A stretch of 28,824 bases of DNA from JBNJEM01 sp051745935 (GTDB lineage Bacteria; Planctomycetota; Planctomycetia; Pirellulales; Pirellulaceae). The stretch's first letter is position 1; every line of letters starts with the position of its first letter. Below, piece after piece: positions 1 to 8,010 of the stretch. The notes beneath the pieces are model-generated. The model was not told the origin of the DNA and did not search any database. It was given only the letters and a program-made list of their open reading frames with translations. The translations under genes were made by a program, and so were the position numbers. The DNA is taken from positions 1 to 28,824 of the forward strand of contig JBNJEM010000022.1 of assembly GCA_051745935.1 (NCBI GenBank), read 5' to 3'.

Positions 1-2
1 TG

Positions 3-209
3 TGCCATCTGTACGTGGATTTGAACCAGATCCACGCGGGCCTGGCCGATTCATTGCCGGATTCCCGGCACTCGGGCATTTGCAACCGGATCGCGGCGGA
101 TGAGCGAACGGGCTCGCGAGGCCGCTCAGAACTGGTTCCACGGGATTGGCTTTTGCCGAGAGGTGTTCGTGGATCTGGAGGACCACACGTGATGGGCCGA
201 ATCGGCTAA
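3..209 (+). pseudogene. C-terminal remnant of a Y1 (IS200-like / REP-associated) transposase
   Basis: The frame is open from the window edge to a stop at 207-209. Its first ~35 residues read CHLYVDLNQIHAGLADSL and continue with SRHSGICNRIAADE. This resembles the segment after the catalytic tyrosine region of Y1 transposases of the IS200/REP-associated type, where a YVDLNPxRAGLA-like stretch is followed by an S-x-x-x-x-R-I stretch. After about position 110 the translation no longer looks like the family, so the gene appears broken there. The HUH motif and catalytic Tyr would lie before base 1 and cannot be seen. The upstream part could still be intact outside the window. Family assignment is from memory of the motif, not from a search. 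Confidence 0.6.
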
Positions 210-419
210 GCGGGGCCGTGCCGGGCGTCTGAACGATCCGAGGATGCGCCCGGCCAAACACCCCGCCCACCTCGACCCCCTCCATTGAGGCTTTTTTGAA
301 ACGCGTCCACCCGCGTCGCGCTCCCCCTCCGCGCCGTCCCCGCTCCCCCGGCCGCTTTTCTCCCCTCCCCGGCCACTCCCACGCCCCGCTCACGCCACCA
401 CCCCCTTCGCTGGAACTAC

Positions 420-772
420 CCTTGGCCACCCACACTACGGCTCCGCTCACTCAAAACAACGGGTGTCTTCGTTTGAGGCGCCGCTCGCTTAAAATGACGG
501 GTGTCTTCGTTTGAGGAGCCGCTCGCTTAAAATGACGGGTGTCTTCGTTTGAGGAGCCTCCCCTCCCCGGAGCCGATTTTTTGCCATCCACGGCCCCTTC
601 CCACGCCGGAAGCCCCTCTATGGGTAACATGCAACCCGCCCGCACTAGTGCCCCCAATCGCTCAAAACGACGCAAAACGACGGGTGTCTTCGTTTGGAAG
701 TGTTCGTTTGGAAGTGCCCCACCCATATTAGTGGATCCGATCGCTCAAAACGACGGGTGTCTTCGTTTGAGG
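420..772 (+). repeat. Tandem segmental duplication, copy 1 (~353 bp)
   Basis: The block begins CCTTGGCCACCCACACTACG and ends at a GTTTGAGG repeat terminus. It recurs head-to-tail from 773. Bases 551-772 match 890-1111 base for base as far as I can read. The upstream parts differ only in how many short R1 palindromes they carry and how these are spaced. Near-identity implies a recent duplication. Open frames running through the block (for example 451-726 on the minus strand) are repeated with it and are not taken as genes. Confidence 0.9.
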
Positions 773-1195
773 CCTTGGCCACCCACACTACGGCTCCGCT
801 CACTCAAAACAACGGGTGTCTTCGTTTGAGGAGCCGCTCGCTTAAAATGACGGGTGTCTTCGTTTGAGGAGCCACGGGTGTCTTCGTTTGAGGAGCCTCC
901 CCTCCCCGGAGCCGATTTTTTGCCATCCACGGCCCCTTCCCACGCCGGAAGCCCCTCTATGGGTAACATGCAACCCGCCCGCACTAGTGCCCCCAATCGC
1001 TCAAAACGACGCAAAACGACGGGTGTCTTCGTTTGGAAGTGTTCGTTTGGAAGTGCCCCACCCATATTAGTGGATCCGATCGCTCAAAACGACGGGTGTC
1101 TTCGTTTGAGGCGCATCATTGCCCTCCGCGGGGCCCCGTCGTGGCACCCATGATGATGGGCTCGGTCGCTTAAAACAACCGGTGTCATCGTTGTT
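447..1195. repeat. Cluster of REP-like short palindromic repeats (family R1)
   Basis: A core ACGGGTGTCTTCGTTT occurs at 459, 497, 535, 680, 753, 812, 850, 874, 1019 and 1092, with a degenerate copy at ~1168-1195. The fuller unit reads CTCAAAACGA, then CGGGTGTCT, then TCGTTTGAG. The outer arms are complementary apart from one bulged A, so each unit can form a ~9-bp hairpin. The 497 and 535 units have a substituted left arm (CTTAAAATGA). Units at 680 and 1019 end in GGAAG instead of GAGG. Spacing is irregular (38 to ~145 bp), unlike a CRISPR array. The cluster lies next to the Y1 transposase remnant, the usual company of REP sequences. Confidence 0.8.
773..1111 (+). repeat. Tandem segmental duplication, copy 2 (~339 bp)
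   Basis: Second copy of the 420-772 block, directly abutting it. It is 14 bp shorter, and the R1 units between 828 and 890 are spaced differently: one has lost its left arm and follows GAGCC directly at 871-889. The change in unit layout between otherwise identical copies suggests slippage or unequal recombination at the short palindromes. Confidence 0.9.
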
Positions 1196-1243
1196 CGGAA
1201 TTTTGGTGAAAAGCCCCTGAGTGGTCGTAATTCTCGCCGGTCC

Positions 1244-1366
1244 CTAGTGGTCTGTCAGCATTGACATTACTAGTTCTTGCCTTCGGTGAAGCAGCAAAGT
1301 TGGCCGCATCTTGGCCAAATCTCGACTAGCGCCGTACTGGTAAACTCTACATTGACGAACCACTAG
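1244..1366. mobile_element. Small CTAG-ended inverted-repeat element (family R2, copy 1)
   Basis: The left end reads CTAGTGGTCTGTCA (1244-1257). The right end is TGACGAACCACTAG (1353-1366), whose reverse complement is CTAGTGGTTCGTCA. That gives 12 of 14 matching terminal bases around a 123-bp, gene-free sequence. A second element with the same layout is at 3821-3950. Because CTAG is its own complement, the outer CTAG may be a duplicated 4-bp target, with the true terminal repeats starting TG and containing GTCA. No transposase lies inside, so it would be a MITE-like non-autonomous element. Confidence 0.6.
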
Positions 1367-1367
1367 G

Positions 1368-1956
1368 TTAGTCGTCGCGTCAAAATAAGTTGACGAATTT
1401 TGGGAGCGGAGCGCGGGTGTCTCGCCCGCATTTTCCGTGGCGGGCGAGATACCCCGCGATCCAGAATGTTCTCAGGTTATTCTGACGAGGCGTCTTAGAA
1501 TCGATGATGGACTTGATGGCAGTCGACTGTGTCAAGCATGCGAGAGGGGGGGGGGCGGATTATGGGCGTAAACTGCTTGACACGGCGTCACATCCGCGCG
1601 AGAATGTGGGATGTGATGAGTGGATGGTTTAGTATACCGTGTCTATGGGCGCATTCACGTCAGGGTGGGTTGGCGGTCCGTGAAGCGGTGAGATTCATTA
1701 GTTTTATCGTGCGAGATCTAGCCTGGATTAGTGACGAGTTGTGTTGTATTGAATTTCGGTAGTTGTTTAGCCGGTCGACGCGTGTCAGGCTTTCTAGCCT
1801 GAGGGGTGTGGATCAAAACGAGAGACGGCTCGGTTTTGTTTCAAGCGAGGTCAGCTTGCGAATGGCTGACGTCCATCACGTTCGGTCGGCTTCGACCTTA
1901 TGATTTTCCTGGGAACAATTCGGGCTCGGACCTCAAAGAGAAAAGAGAGGTTTGTT
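1368..1956. other. Gene-free leader region with three palindromes upstream of the DUF1559 gene
   Basis: No convincing reading frame. There are three inverted repeats. A long hairpin at 1412-1458 has a perfect inner stem TCTCGCCCGC / GCGGGCGAGA (1420-1429 / 1440-1449) and an outer stem with one mismatch and one bulge. GTGTCAAGCA (1529-1538) pairs with TGCTTGACAC (1574-1583) across a run of ten G. TCACATCC (1588-1595) pairs with GGATGTGA (1609-1616). The last two could be operators or mRNA-leader structures for the pilin-like gene. I cannot assign a promoter with confidence: a TTGACA at 1577-1582 has only a poor -10 partner. Confidence 0.45.
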
Positions 1957-2982
1957 ATGCGAAGAGGGAAAAGCACGGCATTTACACTTGTGGAACTTCT
2001 GGTGGTCATCGCCATCATCGGCATTTTGGTTGCGCTCTTGTTACCGGCCGTCCAGGCAGCGCGCGAAGCGGCTCGTAGGAGTCAATGTGTCAATAACCTG
2101 AAGCAAGTCGGCTTGGCGTTCCACAACTATCATGACGTACACAAGGTGTTTCCTTGCTTTGTGTACCGCAATGGCCAGAATAGTTTTTGGCGTGGCTATA
2201 GTGCGTTCTCGCAGGTTCTGCCGTTCATCGAGCAGCAGCCGCTGTATGATCAGATGGAAACGGATTCGGTGAATTTTTGGCACAATTGGGATGGTGGAGA
2301 GGTTGCCGCCGTCCGCAGCTCTGAAATTCCTAGTTTTATTTGTCCGTCGGATGAAAGCTTTCCCACGGCGGGTGGCTGGTCGAATGGACCAGGTTCCAAC
2401 TATGGCGTGAGCTTTGGTTCCACTTTCGTGTGGGACAATTACCAAGAACAAAACGGGATGTTTCGGGCGAGGAACGATGGCAACGCGCGGAACATCGAAA
2501 CCAAGCTGGGAGATGTTCGCGACGGTACCTCGAATACGTTGCTTGCCTCCGAACACTTGACCGGGGACAACAACGATGGCCGGTTGATGGCTGGCAATTC
2601 ATCCGAGCCACGGATCGGTTCACCATTCCCCGAGGACATGCAGTACCCCGATCAAGGTCCGCTGAACGCCTGGGGGGCGGAGTGCGAAAGCCAAACCAAC
2701 CACAACTCGGAGAATGCTAACCAGTGGATTGCTCCCGAACCGACTCAAACCGCGTTAAACACCGTGGCGCCTCCCAACTGGCAGTATCCCAACTGCCAAT
2801 TCAGTGGCAGTGGTTTCTCCGCCGATCGCAACGGCGCTTACCCTCCGCGTAGCCGTCACTCGGGCGGTGTCAATTGCACGTTGGGCGACGCGTCGGTACG
2901 GTTCGTCACGGACAGCATCGATTTCAAGACGTGGCAGTTTTTCGGTTCGCGCAACGACGCGAACGCCATTAGCTTACCGTAA
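1957..2982 (+). CDS. DUF1559 domain protein with type IV prepilin-like N-terminus
   Basis: A 341-residue secreted pseudopilin-like protein of the expanded planctomycete DUF1559 family. The start at 1957 is chosen because AGAGAGG lies 6 bp upstream and the prepilin leader MRRGKSTA then begins properly; an in-frame ATG at 1900 only adds an unlikely extension. Cleavage would fall between A8 and F9, giving FTLVE with the conserved Glu at mature position 5, followed by a hydrophobic helix to about residue 30. The DUF1559 body follows (AVQAAREAARRSQCVNNLKQ). Near the C-terminus is an H-x9-D motif (H301, D311), the family's H-X9-DG signature with Ala in place of Gly. The family is thought to assemble into, or be secreted by, type II secretion/pilus-like machinery; its actual job is unknown. 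A hairpin at 3023-3054 probably ends the transcript. Confidence 0.93.
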   Translation: MRRGKSTAFTLVELLVVIAIIGILVALLLPAVQAAREAARRSQCVNNLKQVGLAFHNYHDVHKVFPCFVYRNGQNSFWRGYSAFSQVLPFIEQQPLYDQMETDSVNFWHNWDGGEVAAVRSSEIPSFICPSDESFPTAGGWSNGPGSNYGVSFGSTFVWDNYQEQNGMFRARNDGNARNIETKLGDVRDGTSNTLLASEHLTGDNNDGRLMAGNSSEPRIGSPFPEDMQYPDQGPLNAWGAECESQTNHNSENANQWIAPEPTQTALNTVAPPNWQYPNCQFSGSGFSADRNGAYPPRSRHSGGVNCTLGDASVRFVTDSIDFKTWQFFGSRNDANAISLP

Positions 2983-3022
2983 CGCGGTGAAGCTGGGCGG
3001 TTGAAACGATTGAACTTCGACG

Positions 3023-3054
3023 CCCCGGCGCTCCTATCATGGCTCCGGGGTTTT
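3023..3054 (+). terminator. Rho-independent-like terminator after the DUF1559 gene
   Basis: CCCCGG (3023-3028) pairs with CCGGGG (3045-3050) across a 16-base loop and is followed at once by TTTT. It sits 41 bp past the DUF1559 stop codon. The loop is long and the T run short, so termination may be only partial, leaving some read-through into the lipoprotein gene at 3183. Confidence 0.5.
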
Positions 3055-3182
3055 CTGAGCAGTCATGATGCTGTTGGGGAACGAGCGGGGGCTGGTTGTG
3101 GAGTTCGATCCGGGCGAGAATTCTCGAGTTCTCGGGAAGGCTTAAAGCTAGAACAAAGCGTGTACCACGGGGTAGCAGGAGA

Positions 3183-3506
3183 ATGAGTGTGAATAGGCTA
3201 GTTCGTTTATCTATTATGTTGTTCGTGGTGGCAGCCATCGGGTGCCAAGCGGGAAGTGAGCCGGTCGAGGATCCGGAATTATCCAGGAAGGACCTGATCA
3301 AACAGGATCTACAGATCGTTGTTGATAATGCCCAGCTGGGCAGCGAAATGATGTCCATCAAGAACAACCTGGAGAGCCTGAAATCGACGGACGCCGCTTT
3401 GGCGGAAGAGTTGCTGGAGGACTTGGAAAAGTTGGAAAGCCTGTCGGGCTCGGCGACTAAGTCCAAAGCCGAGGAGATGATTGCAAAGCTCGAAGGCGGG
3501 GGCTAA
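3183..3506 (+). CDS. Small putative lipoprotein with helical acidic body
   Basis: 107 residues, starting at ATG 3183 preceded by AGGAG two bases upstream. The N-terminus has a basic start, a hydrophobic stretch (residues 9-20) and a lipobox-like AIGC with Cys21. That suggests signal peptidase II processing and lipid anchoring; the -3 Ala is weaker than the usual Leu. The remainder is charged and predicted helical, with a Leu/Glu-rich stretch (residues ~60-85) that could form a coiled coil. No known domain is recognised. It lies 200 bp behind the DUF1559 gene on the same strand; small lipoproteins often follow DUF1559 genes in this phylum, but most belong to a beta-rich carboxypeptidase-regulatory-like type, which this is not. 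Confidence 0.75.
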   Translation: MSVNRLVRLSIMLFVVAAIGCQAGSEPVEDPELSRKDLIKQDLQIVVDNAQLGSEMMSIKNNLESLKSTDAALAEELLEDLEKLESLSGSATKSKAEEMIAKLEGGG

Positions 3507-4305
3507 CGCGAAGCCGGATGGGGCCGCCGTGGGGTGCTGACGGGATTTCGAGCGAGGAGATGGATTCCGCGTTTCAGCCCTTTTTTGTGTTGGAGCAACA
3601 GAGGGGGGAGCAAGAAACATGGGCACGCTTGGTGTCGCGTGATGGAACCGCGATGGTGAGTAGCTCGGCAACCTTCTTGCTTCTTGCTTGTTCGCGAGAC
3701 TTTCGCCGCCCGAAGTGGCGGTACCATGCGGCGAAGGTTCGGAAACGCCCTGGGGGCGGCGTGCAGGCCGCCGTCCTGCGGGAGTAGACTGGGCGATTCA
3801 TCCCCCCTCGCTGGAACGGACTAGTGCTTCGTCAAACCCAAAAGTTGGGGTGGAACCGGCTCTGCAAACGCTGCTGGGCGTACCTTGCAAGAACGCACAG
3901 GCAAAGCCAGTGGCATCCAACCCTAACATTAAGCCGTGACAGCGCACTAGGGCTTGGCGTTGAGACGGATGCTGATCGTAGTGGGGTCCGTGGCAACGAG
4001 TCTGGCATGCTGCTTCAGGTGGCTGGGAAGCCATGACCAAACCGCTCAGGCTTCCCTTCCCCTTGGTTACGGGCCGTGAATAGATACCTTTCCAATGCGC
4101 GTGTCTTTCCAGGAGTTGGCGGCGGCGCTCGTTGTGGTGTTCCCCGGGCTCAAAGTCCGAGGGATTGCTTCCGTTTTGAAGGAGAAAACGGGCGCTGAAG
4201 ATTGATCGGCGGCCAAGAGCTGTTCGGCAGGGGCGCGGTGCCTGGCCGTTTGCGGGATCCTGGTGCCCCACGTCCTGGGTGGCATGGCAATGAGCTGGAG
4301 TACAA
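3507..4305. other. Gene-free 0.8-kb spacer
   Basis: No reading frame here looks like a protein. It contains the CTAG-ended element at 3821-3950 and a hairpin with arms TTCGCCGC (3702-3709) and GCGGCGAA (3728-3735). A TTACGGGCCGTGAA motif at ~4066 recurs at ~14251 and, with changes, at ~10711. These recurrences are probably ends of an old, decayed repeat. The remaining sequence shows nothing I can identify. Confidence 0.6.
3821..3950. mobile_element. Small CTAG-ended inverted-repeat element (family R2, copy 2)
   Basis: The left end is CTAGTGCTTCGTCA (3821-3834). The right end is TGACAGCGCACTAG (3937-3950), giving CTAGTGCGCTGTCA as reverse complement, with three mismatches in 14. Weaker complementarity continues inward for another ~20 bp (GGGGTGGAA against GGGTTGGA). 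The size (130 bp) and end design CTAGTG-n4-GTCA match the element at 1244-1366, although the interiors are not obviously alike. It encodes no protein. Confidence 0.6.
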
Positions 4306-5751
4306 ATGGCTTCAGCAAAGTTGATCATGAACGGTGCACATGACACGAAGCACACAAGGAGTCAGGGGGAAGAACGACCCCCGGCCGTTGGTGGCTCGTC
4401 GACTCGGCCAGGACGAAGAGTTTGGGCATTGCTTGCGGTCGGTCTGGCGGCAATTGCCGCGGCTTTCCTGGTTCGCGTGCATGTGATGCCCACGCTTCCT
4501 CCAAGCGCCGTGACGGAGACGGCGGCCGAGGCGTCGCCTGAGGTGGCTGCGTTGCTCCATGAGGCCGATGAGGTCGGGCGTCGGATGCTGGCTGAGTTCC
4601 CGCAAAGCCTGGACGCGCTCAACGTCATGGCGATGCTGCACGCCCGCTTTGGCGACCAGGATGACGCGATTGCCTATTGGGAGCGTTGTCTCGAGAAGGA
4701 TCCACACTTCGCGAGGGCTCATTTTCACATCGGCTTGATCGCTCATGAACGAGGGGACAACGCGGAGGCGTCCAAACACTTCGCCCGTGCCACGGAAATT
4801 GACAACGCACTTTCGAATTACCCCGTGCATTGGGCAAAATCCCTGACCAACGAGGGCAAGCTGGAGGAAGCGGCTGAGGTGCTGCGAGCTGACCTGGCGC
4901 GGCACCCTGATTCGGTGGCTTCGCTGACGATCCTGGGTGACACGTATCTGCAGTTAAAAGAAGAGGCCCAGGCCAAGGCGTGTTACGAGCGGGTGGTTGA
5001 ACTTGCCCCGGAGGTGACAAGCGCCCACTATGGCTTGGGCATGGCCTGTTCGAAGCTGGGAGAAGTGGACGCGGCCAAGGCGCATTTGGCAAGATTCAAG
5101 GAACTCAAGAAAGAGGATGAACAGGCGCATCGAGAGGAATTGAAAACGGAAGAGTTGGGCTTGGTGCGGGCCCGAAAAAGTGTTGCGGAAATACTGACAA
5201 CAGCAGCCAAAGGCTATGTTTTCCGCGGCGATACAGAGAGGGCGGGCACCCTGTTGCGACGTGCTCGGCAGCTTTCGCCCTCCCTAAGCGAGGCGTCGCG
5301 GGTTCTGGCTTGGCTGTACGAGCGGCAGGGCCGCGTCGAAGAGGCGCTGGCAACGCTTTCGGAGTTTGTCGAACGCGTGGATGACGATGCGGCGGCGTAC
5401 TTGCGCCTCGCGAAACTTCAAGCCCAAGTTGGCGATCTCGAAGGTGCCGAGGAATCGTTCCGCCGGTTAACGCGGTTGGTGCCCAACGAAGCGAGTGCTT
5501 ATGCGATGCTGGGGGAGTTTCAGTTGCACGTGCGGGAAGATGCCAAGGAAGCGCGAACCGCCGCCGCGAAGGCGGTCGAATTGGACCCGACCGCGGCCCC
5601 CCACTACTTCTTGTTGGCCATGGCATGCTGGGAGTCCGGGGATTCCGAGGCGGCTGCCGAGGCCGTCGATCAGGCTATCGCATTGGCCCCCGATAACGAT
5701 GAGTATCGCCGATTGCGCGCGACGATTTCCGGTCGCCAAGGGGCCCACTGA
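4306..5751 (+). CDS. Membrane-anchored tetratricopeptide repeat protein
   Basis: 481 residues; start ATG 4306 with GGAG five bases upstream. After a ~40-residue polar N-terminus comes one hydrophobic helix (residues ~42-58), so the protein is likely inner-membrane anchored with the repeats in the periplasm. About ten TPR units follow in two blocks (residues ~100-265 and ~305-475), with typical W/L-G-Y-A-P spacing, for example AHFHIGLIAHERGDNAEASK and YLRLAKLQAQVGDLEGAEES. Between them lies a charged, probably coiled-coil linker (residues ~255-285). TPRs are protein-binding scaffolds; the partner is not shown. One base separates its stop from the ATG of the CRTAC1 lipoprotein, so the two are surely co-translated. 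TPR plus CRTAC1/UnbV pairs are a recurrent arrangement in planctomycetes. Confidence 0.92.
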   Translation: MASAKLIMNGAHDTKHTRSQGEERPPAVGGSSTRPGRRVWALLAVGLAAIAAAFLVRVHVMPTLPPSAVTETAAEASPEVAALLHEADEVGRRMLAEFPQSLDALNVMAMLHARFGDQDDAIAYWERCLEKDPHFARAHFHIGLIAHERGDNAEASKHFARATEIDNALSNYPVHWAKSLTNEGKLEEAAEVLRADLARHPDSVASLTILGDTYLQLKEEAQAKACYERVVELAPEVTSAHYGLGMACSKLGEVDAAKAHLARFKELKKEDEQAHREELKTEELGLVRARKSVAEILTTAAKGYVFRGDTERAGTLLRRARQLSPSLSEASRVLAWLYERQGRVEEALATLSEFVERVDDDAAAYLRLAKLQAQVGDLEGAEESFRRLTRLVPNEASAYAMLGEFQLHVREDAKEARTAAAKAVELDPTAAPHYFLLAMACWESGDSEAAAEAVDQAIALAPDNDEYRRLRATISGRQGAH

Positions 5752-5752
5752 A

Positions 5753-7462
5753 ATGACGCGTTGCCTTCCGCGATGGTTCATCACAGTCGCAGTGCCGGCT
5801 TTGCTTTGCGGCGGCCTTCTCCTTTCCCAGGGTTGTTCCCGGAAACCGGAAGGCAAGCCGAAGGCAGCCGACTGCCCGATCTTGCTGCGCGATGTCTCTG
5901 ACGAGACCGGAATCGATTTCGCTCACGCCGACGGTGGCAGCGGGCAGCGGTACATTCCGGAAACGGTGACCGCTGGCCTGGCCACGTTTGACTATGACGG
6001 CGACGGGCTGATTGACATCTATTTCCTCAACGGAGCGCCGCTGCGAGGCGCCGAGTACGCGGAGACTCCTCGAAATGAGTTGTGGCGGAATGTTGGCAAC
6101 TGGAAATTCGTTGAGGTGACGGAGCAGGCCGGCGTCGGTGATACGGGGTTTGGCCTAGGGGTCGCGACTGCCGATTACGACAACGACGGCCACGAGGACC
6201 TGTACGTCAACAATTACGGCCCGAACGTGCTTTACCGAAACAATGGTGACGGAACGTTCCGTGATGTGGCCGATTTGGCGGGCGTGAACTGCGGTAATAA
6301 GGTAGGGGCCGGAGTGGTCTTTCTGGACGCGAACGTCAACGGGCTGCTCGATCTGTATGTGGCCAACTACGTGGATTTCACGTACGAGAATCACATCACC
6401 CATTCTCAGCACGGGCACGCCGAATATGCGGGGCCTCGGGATTACGATGCCGTTCCCGACGTGCTTTATGAAAACAATGGCGACGGCACCTTTACCGACG
6501 TCAGCGACTCGTCGGGGATCAGGGATCACGCTGGATCCGGCATGGGAATGGTCGCCGCCGATTTCGATGGCGATGGTGACACGGACGTCTTTATTCTGAA
6601 CGATGTGGCCGGTAATTTCCTGATGGTCAACGACGGGGAGGGCCATTTTGAAGAGGCCGGACTTCTCGCCGGCACCGCTTACAACACGTACGGGGAAGCG
6701 TTGGGAAGCATGGGGGTTGACTGTGGCGACTACAACAATGACGGCCGGCTTGATTTCTTCATGACCTCTTATCAGGGAGAGTTGCCTGTCCTGTATCGCA
6801 ACGCGGGCAACGGGGCCTTCGAGGACGTGACGCTCTCGTCAGGCGTCGGCGAAGGGGCACTTCCCTATGTCAACTGGGGCGTCGGCCTGGTCGATTTCGA
6901 TAACGATGGGCTGCGCGATGCGTTCATCGCCAACGGCCATTTACAGGATCAAATTGACAAGTACGACGACTCGACCGCCTACCAGGTTCGCAATCTGTTG
7001 CAGCGAAACGTGGGGGGAGGGACGTTCAAAAACATTTCCGACCGGTGCGGCGATGGCCTGGCGCCGGTGCGAAGCAGTCGCGGGGCGGCTTTCGACGACT
7101 TGGACAACGACGGCGATATTGACGCGGTTGTGCTCAACTCGCGCCGGCGACCGACGATTATCCGAAACGATTCGCCCCGCCGGAACCACTGGATCCAGAT
7201 CCGGCTGAAGGCCATTACAGCCAACCGTGACGGCGTGGGAGCTCAGGTCCGGGTCACCGCCGGGCCGCTGGTTCAGATGGCGGAGGTGCACAGCGGGCGC
7301 GGATATCAAAGCCACTGGGGGATGCGACTCCACTTTGGACTCCGTGATCAGGAGCAAGTTGACCAGGTGGAAGTCCGCTGGCTTGGCGGTGAAACGGAAG
7401 TATTCGAAGACCTCGCAGTGGATGGATTGGTCACCTTGGTGCAAGGCAGCGGAGCTCCGTGA
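5753..7462 (+). CDS. CRTAC1 family FG-GAP/VCBS repeat lipoprotein with ASPIC/UnbV domain
   Basis: 569 residues. The start at 5753 follows the TPR gene's stop (TGA at 5749-5751) by one base, with AAGGGG nearby; the same frame is open upstream but only in the shadow of the TPR gene. The N-terminus has a hydrophobic segment ending LLLSQGC, with Cys28 as a probable lipid-attachment site. Residues ~45-470 hold seven Asp-rich FG-GAP/VCBS loops of the D-x-D-x-D-G type (DYDGDGLID, DYDNDGHED, DANVNGLLD, DFDGDGDTD, DYNNDGRLD, DFDNDGLRD, DLDNDGDID). These form a calcium-binding beta-propeller. The C-terminal ~85 residues (NRDGVGAQVRV ... HFGLRDQEQVDQVEVRWLGG) are the ASPIC/UnbV domain. It is an exported, probably cell-surface protein likely to act with the TPR protein. 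Substrate unknown. Confidence 0.94.
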   Translation: MTRCLPRWFITVAVPALLCGGLLLSQGCSRKPEGKPKAADCPILLRDVSDETGIDFAHADGGSGQRYIPETVTAGLATFDYDGDGLIDIYFLNGAPLRGAEYAETPRNELWRNVGNWKFVEVTEQAGVGDTGFGLGVATADYDNDGHEDLYVNNYGPNVLYRNNGDGTFRDVADLAGVNCGNKVGAGVVFLDANVNGLLDLYVANYVDFTYENHITHSQHGHAEYAGPRDYDAVPDVLYENNGDGTFTDVSDSSGIRDHAGSGMGMVAADFDGDGDTDVFILNDVAGNFLMVNDGEGHFEEAGLLAGTAYNTYGEALGSMGVDCGDYNNDGRLDFFMTSYQGELPVLYRNAGNGAFEDVTLSSGVGEGALPYVNWGVGLVDFDNDGLRDAFIANGHLQDQIDKYDDSTAYQVRNLLQRNVGGGTFKNISDRCGDGLAPVRSSRGAAFDDLDNDGDIDAVVLNSRRRPTIIRNDSPRRNHWIQIRLKAITANRDGVGAQVRVTAGPLVQMAEVHSGRGYQSHWGMRLHFGLRDQEQVDQVEVRWLGGETEVFEDLAVDGLVTLVQGSGAP

Positions 7463-7500
7463 GGTCTGCCTGATCGCACCCTAGCTCGTGCTGCGGGATC

Positions 7501-7758
7501 TGTTGCCGTTCACGGGTGCCGCTACACGGCCTGGACACGCAAGGCCCGCATGGATGCCACGGGCTGGTCCCGTGGTGGTTCACGCTCGCCGCTACACACC
7601 GACCAGACATACCACTGCTGCCTGTCGGTAGCGTGAAACGTAACGGACCACGGGACCAGCCCGTGGCATTTGCACCTCGAAAAGCCCGTCCTCAATATGT
7701 GCAACGGACGTGCGAACGCCCGCGGACATCAGTCTTTTGCCCGTGAACGGTTACCGGC
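7501..7758 (-). mobile_element. Inverted-repeat element R3, copy 1 (~258 bp)
   Basis: The ends are inverted: GTTGCCGTTCACGGG at the left and CCCGTGAACGGTTACCGG at the right (reverse complement CCGGTAACCGTTCACGGG). The reverse complement of the whole segment aligns along its length with 25161-25413. Its first ~100 bp also align with 28725-28824. Internal short palindromes are also present (CCACGGG / CCCGTGG). There is no coding capacity, so it would be a MITE-like element needing a transposase in trans. Confidence 0.75.
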
Positions 7759-8010
7759 ATCTTATGCGGTTGCATCCGCCGCGTCAAAACGCTCCGTATC
7801 CGCTCGGTGTTGAGTTCGGCTGCGTCGAGTATGGGAAACGCCAGGTTGGCGGGGCTCCCTGCTACCCGTGGCCCTACGAGTTCGGGCCCGTGCCTGATTC
7901 GCTGTTTGGCAACAACAGTGACGGAACGTTGTCCGATATCAGCTACAGTCCTCGGCGGGCGAACGAGAACGCGCCGCGGTCCAGTGCATATACACATGTA
8001 CATGATCCGA

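Noticed and set aside
451..1065. Long minus-strand open frames (91 and 106 residues) with shared protein sequence
   Set aside because: They are copies of each other only because the DNA is tandemly duplicated. They are made of palindromic repeats and lack ribosome-binding sites.
447..1195. Possible CRISPR array
   Set aside because: The short repeats are palindromic, irregularly spaced and partly fused. The intervening sequence is itself duplicated, so there are no unique spacers of even length.
1577..1604. Sigma-70-like promoter for the DUF1559 gene
   Set aside because: A TTGACA is present but the -10 at proper spacing (GAGAAT) is poor, and both lie within inverted repeats ~350 bp from the gene.
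5495..5752. Upstream extension of the CRTAC1 lipoprotein frame
   Set aside because: The 86 extra residues lie entirely antiphase within the TPR gene, and the signal peptide begins only at 5753.
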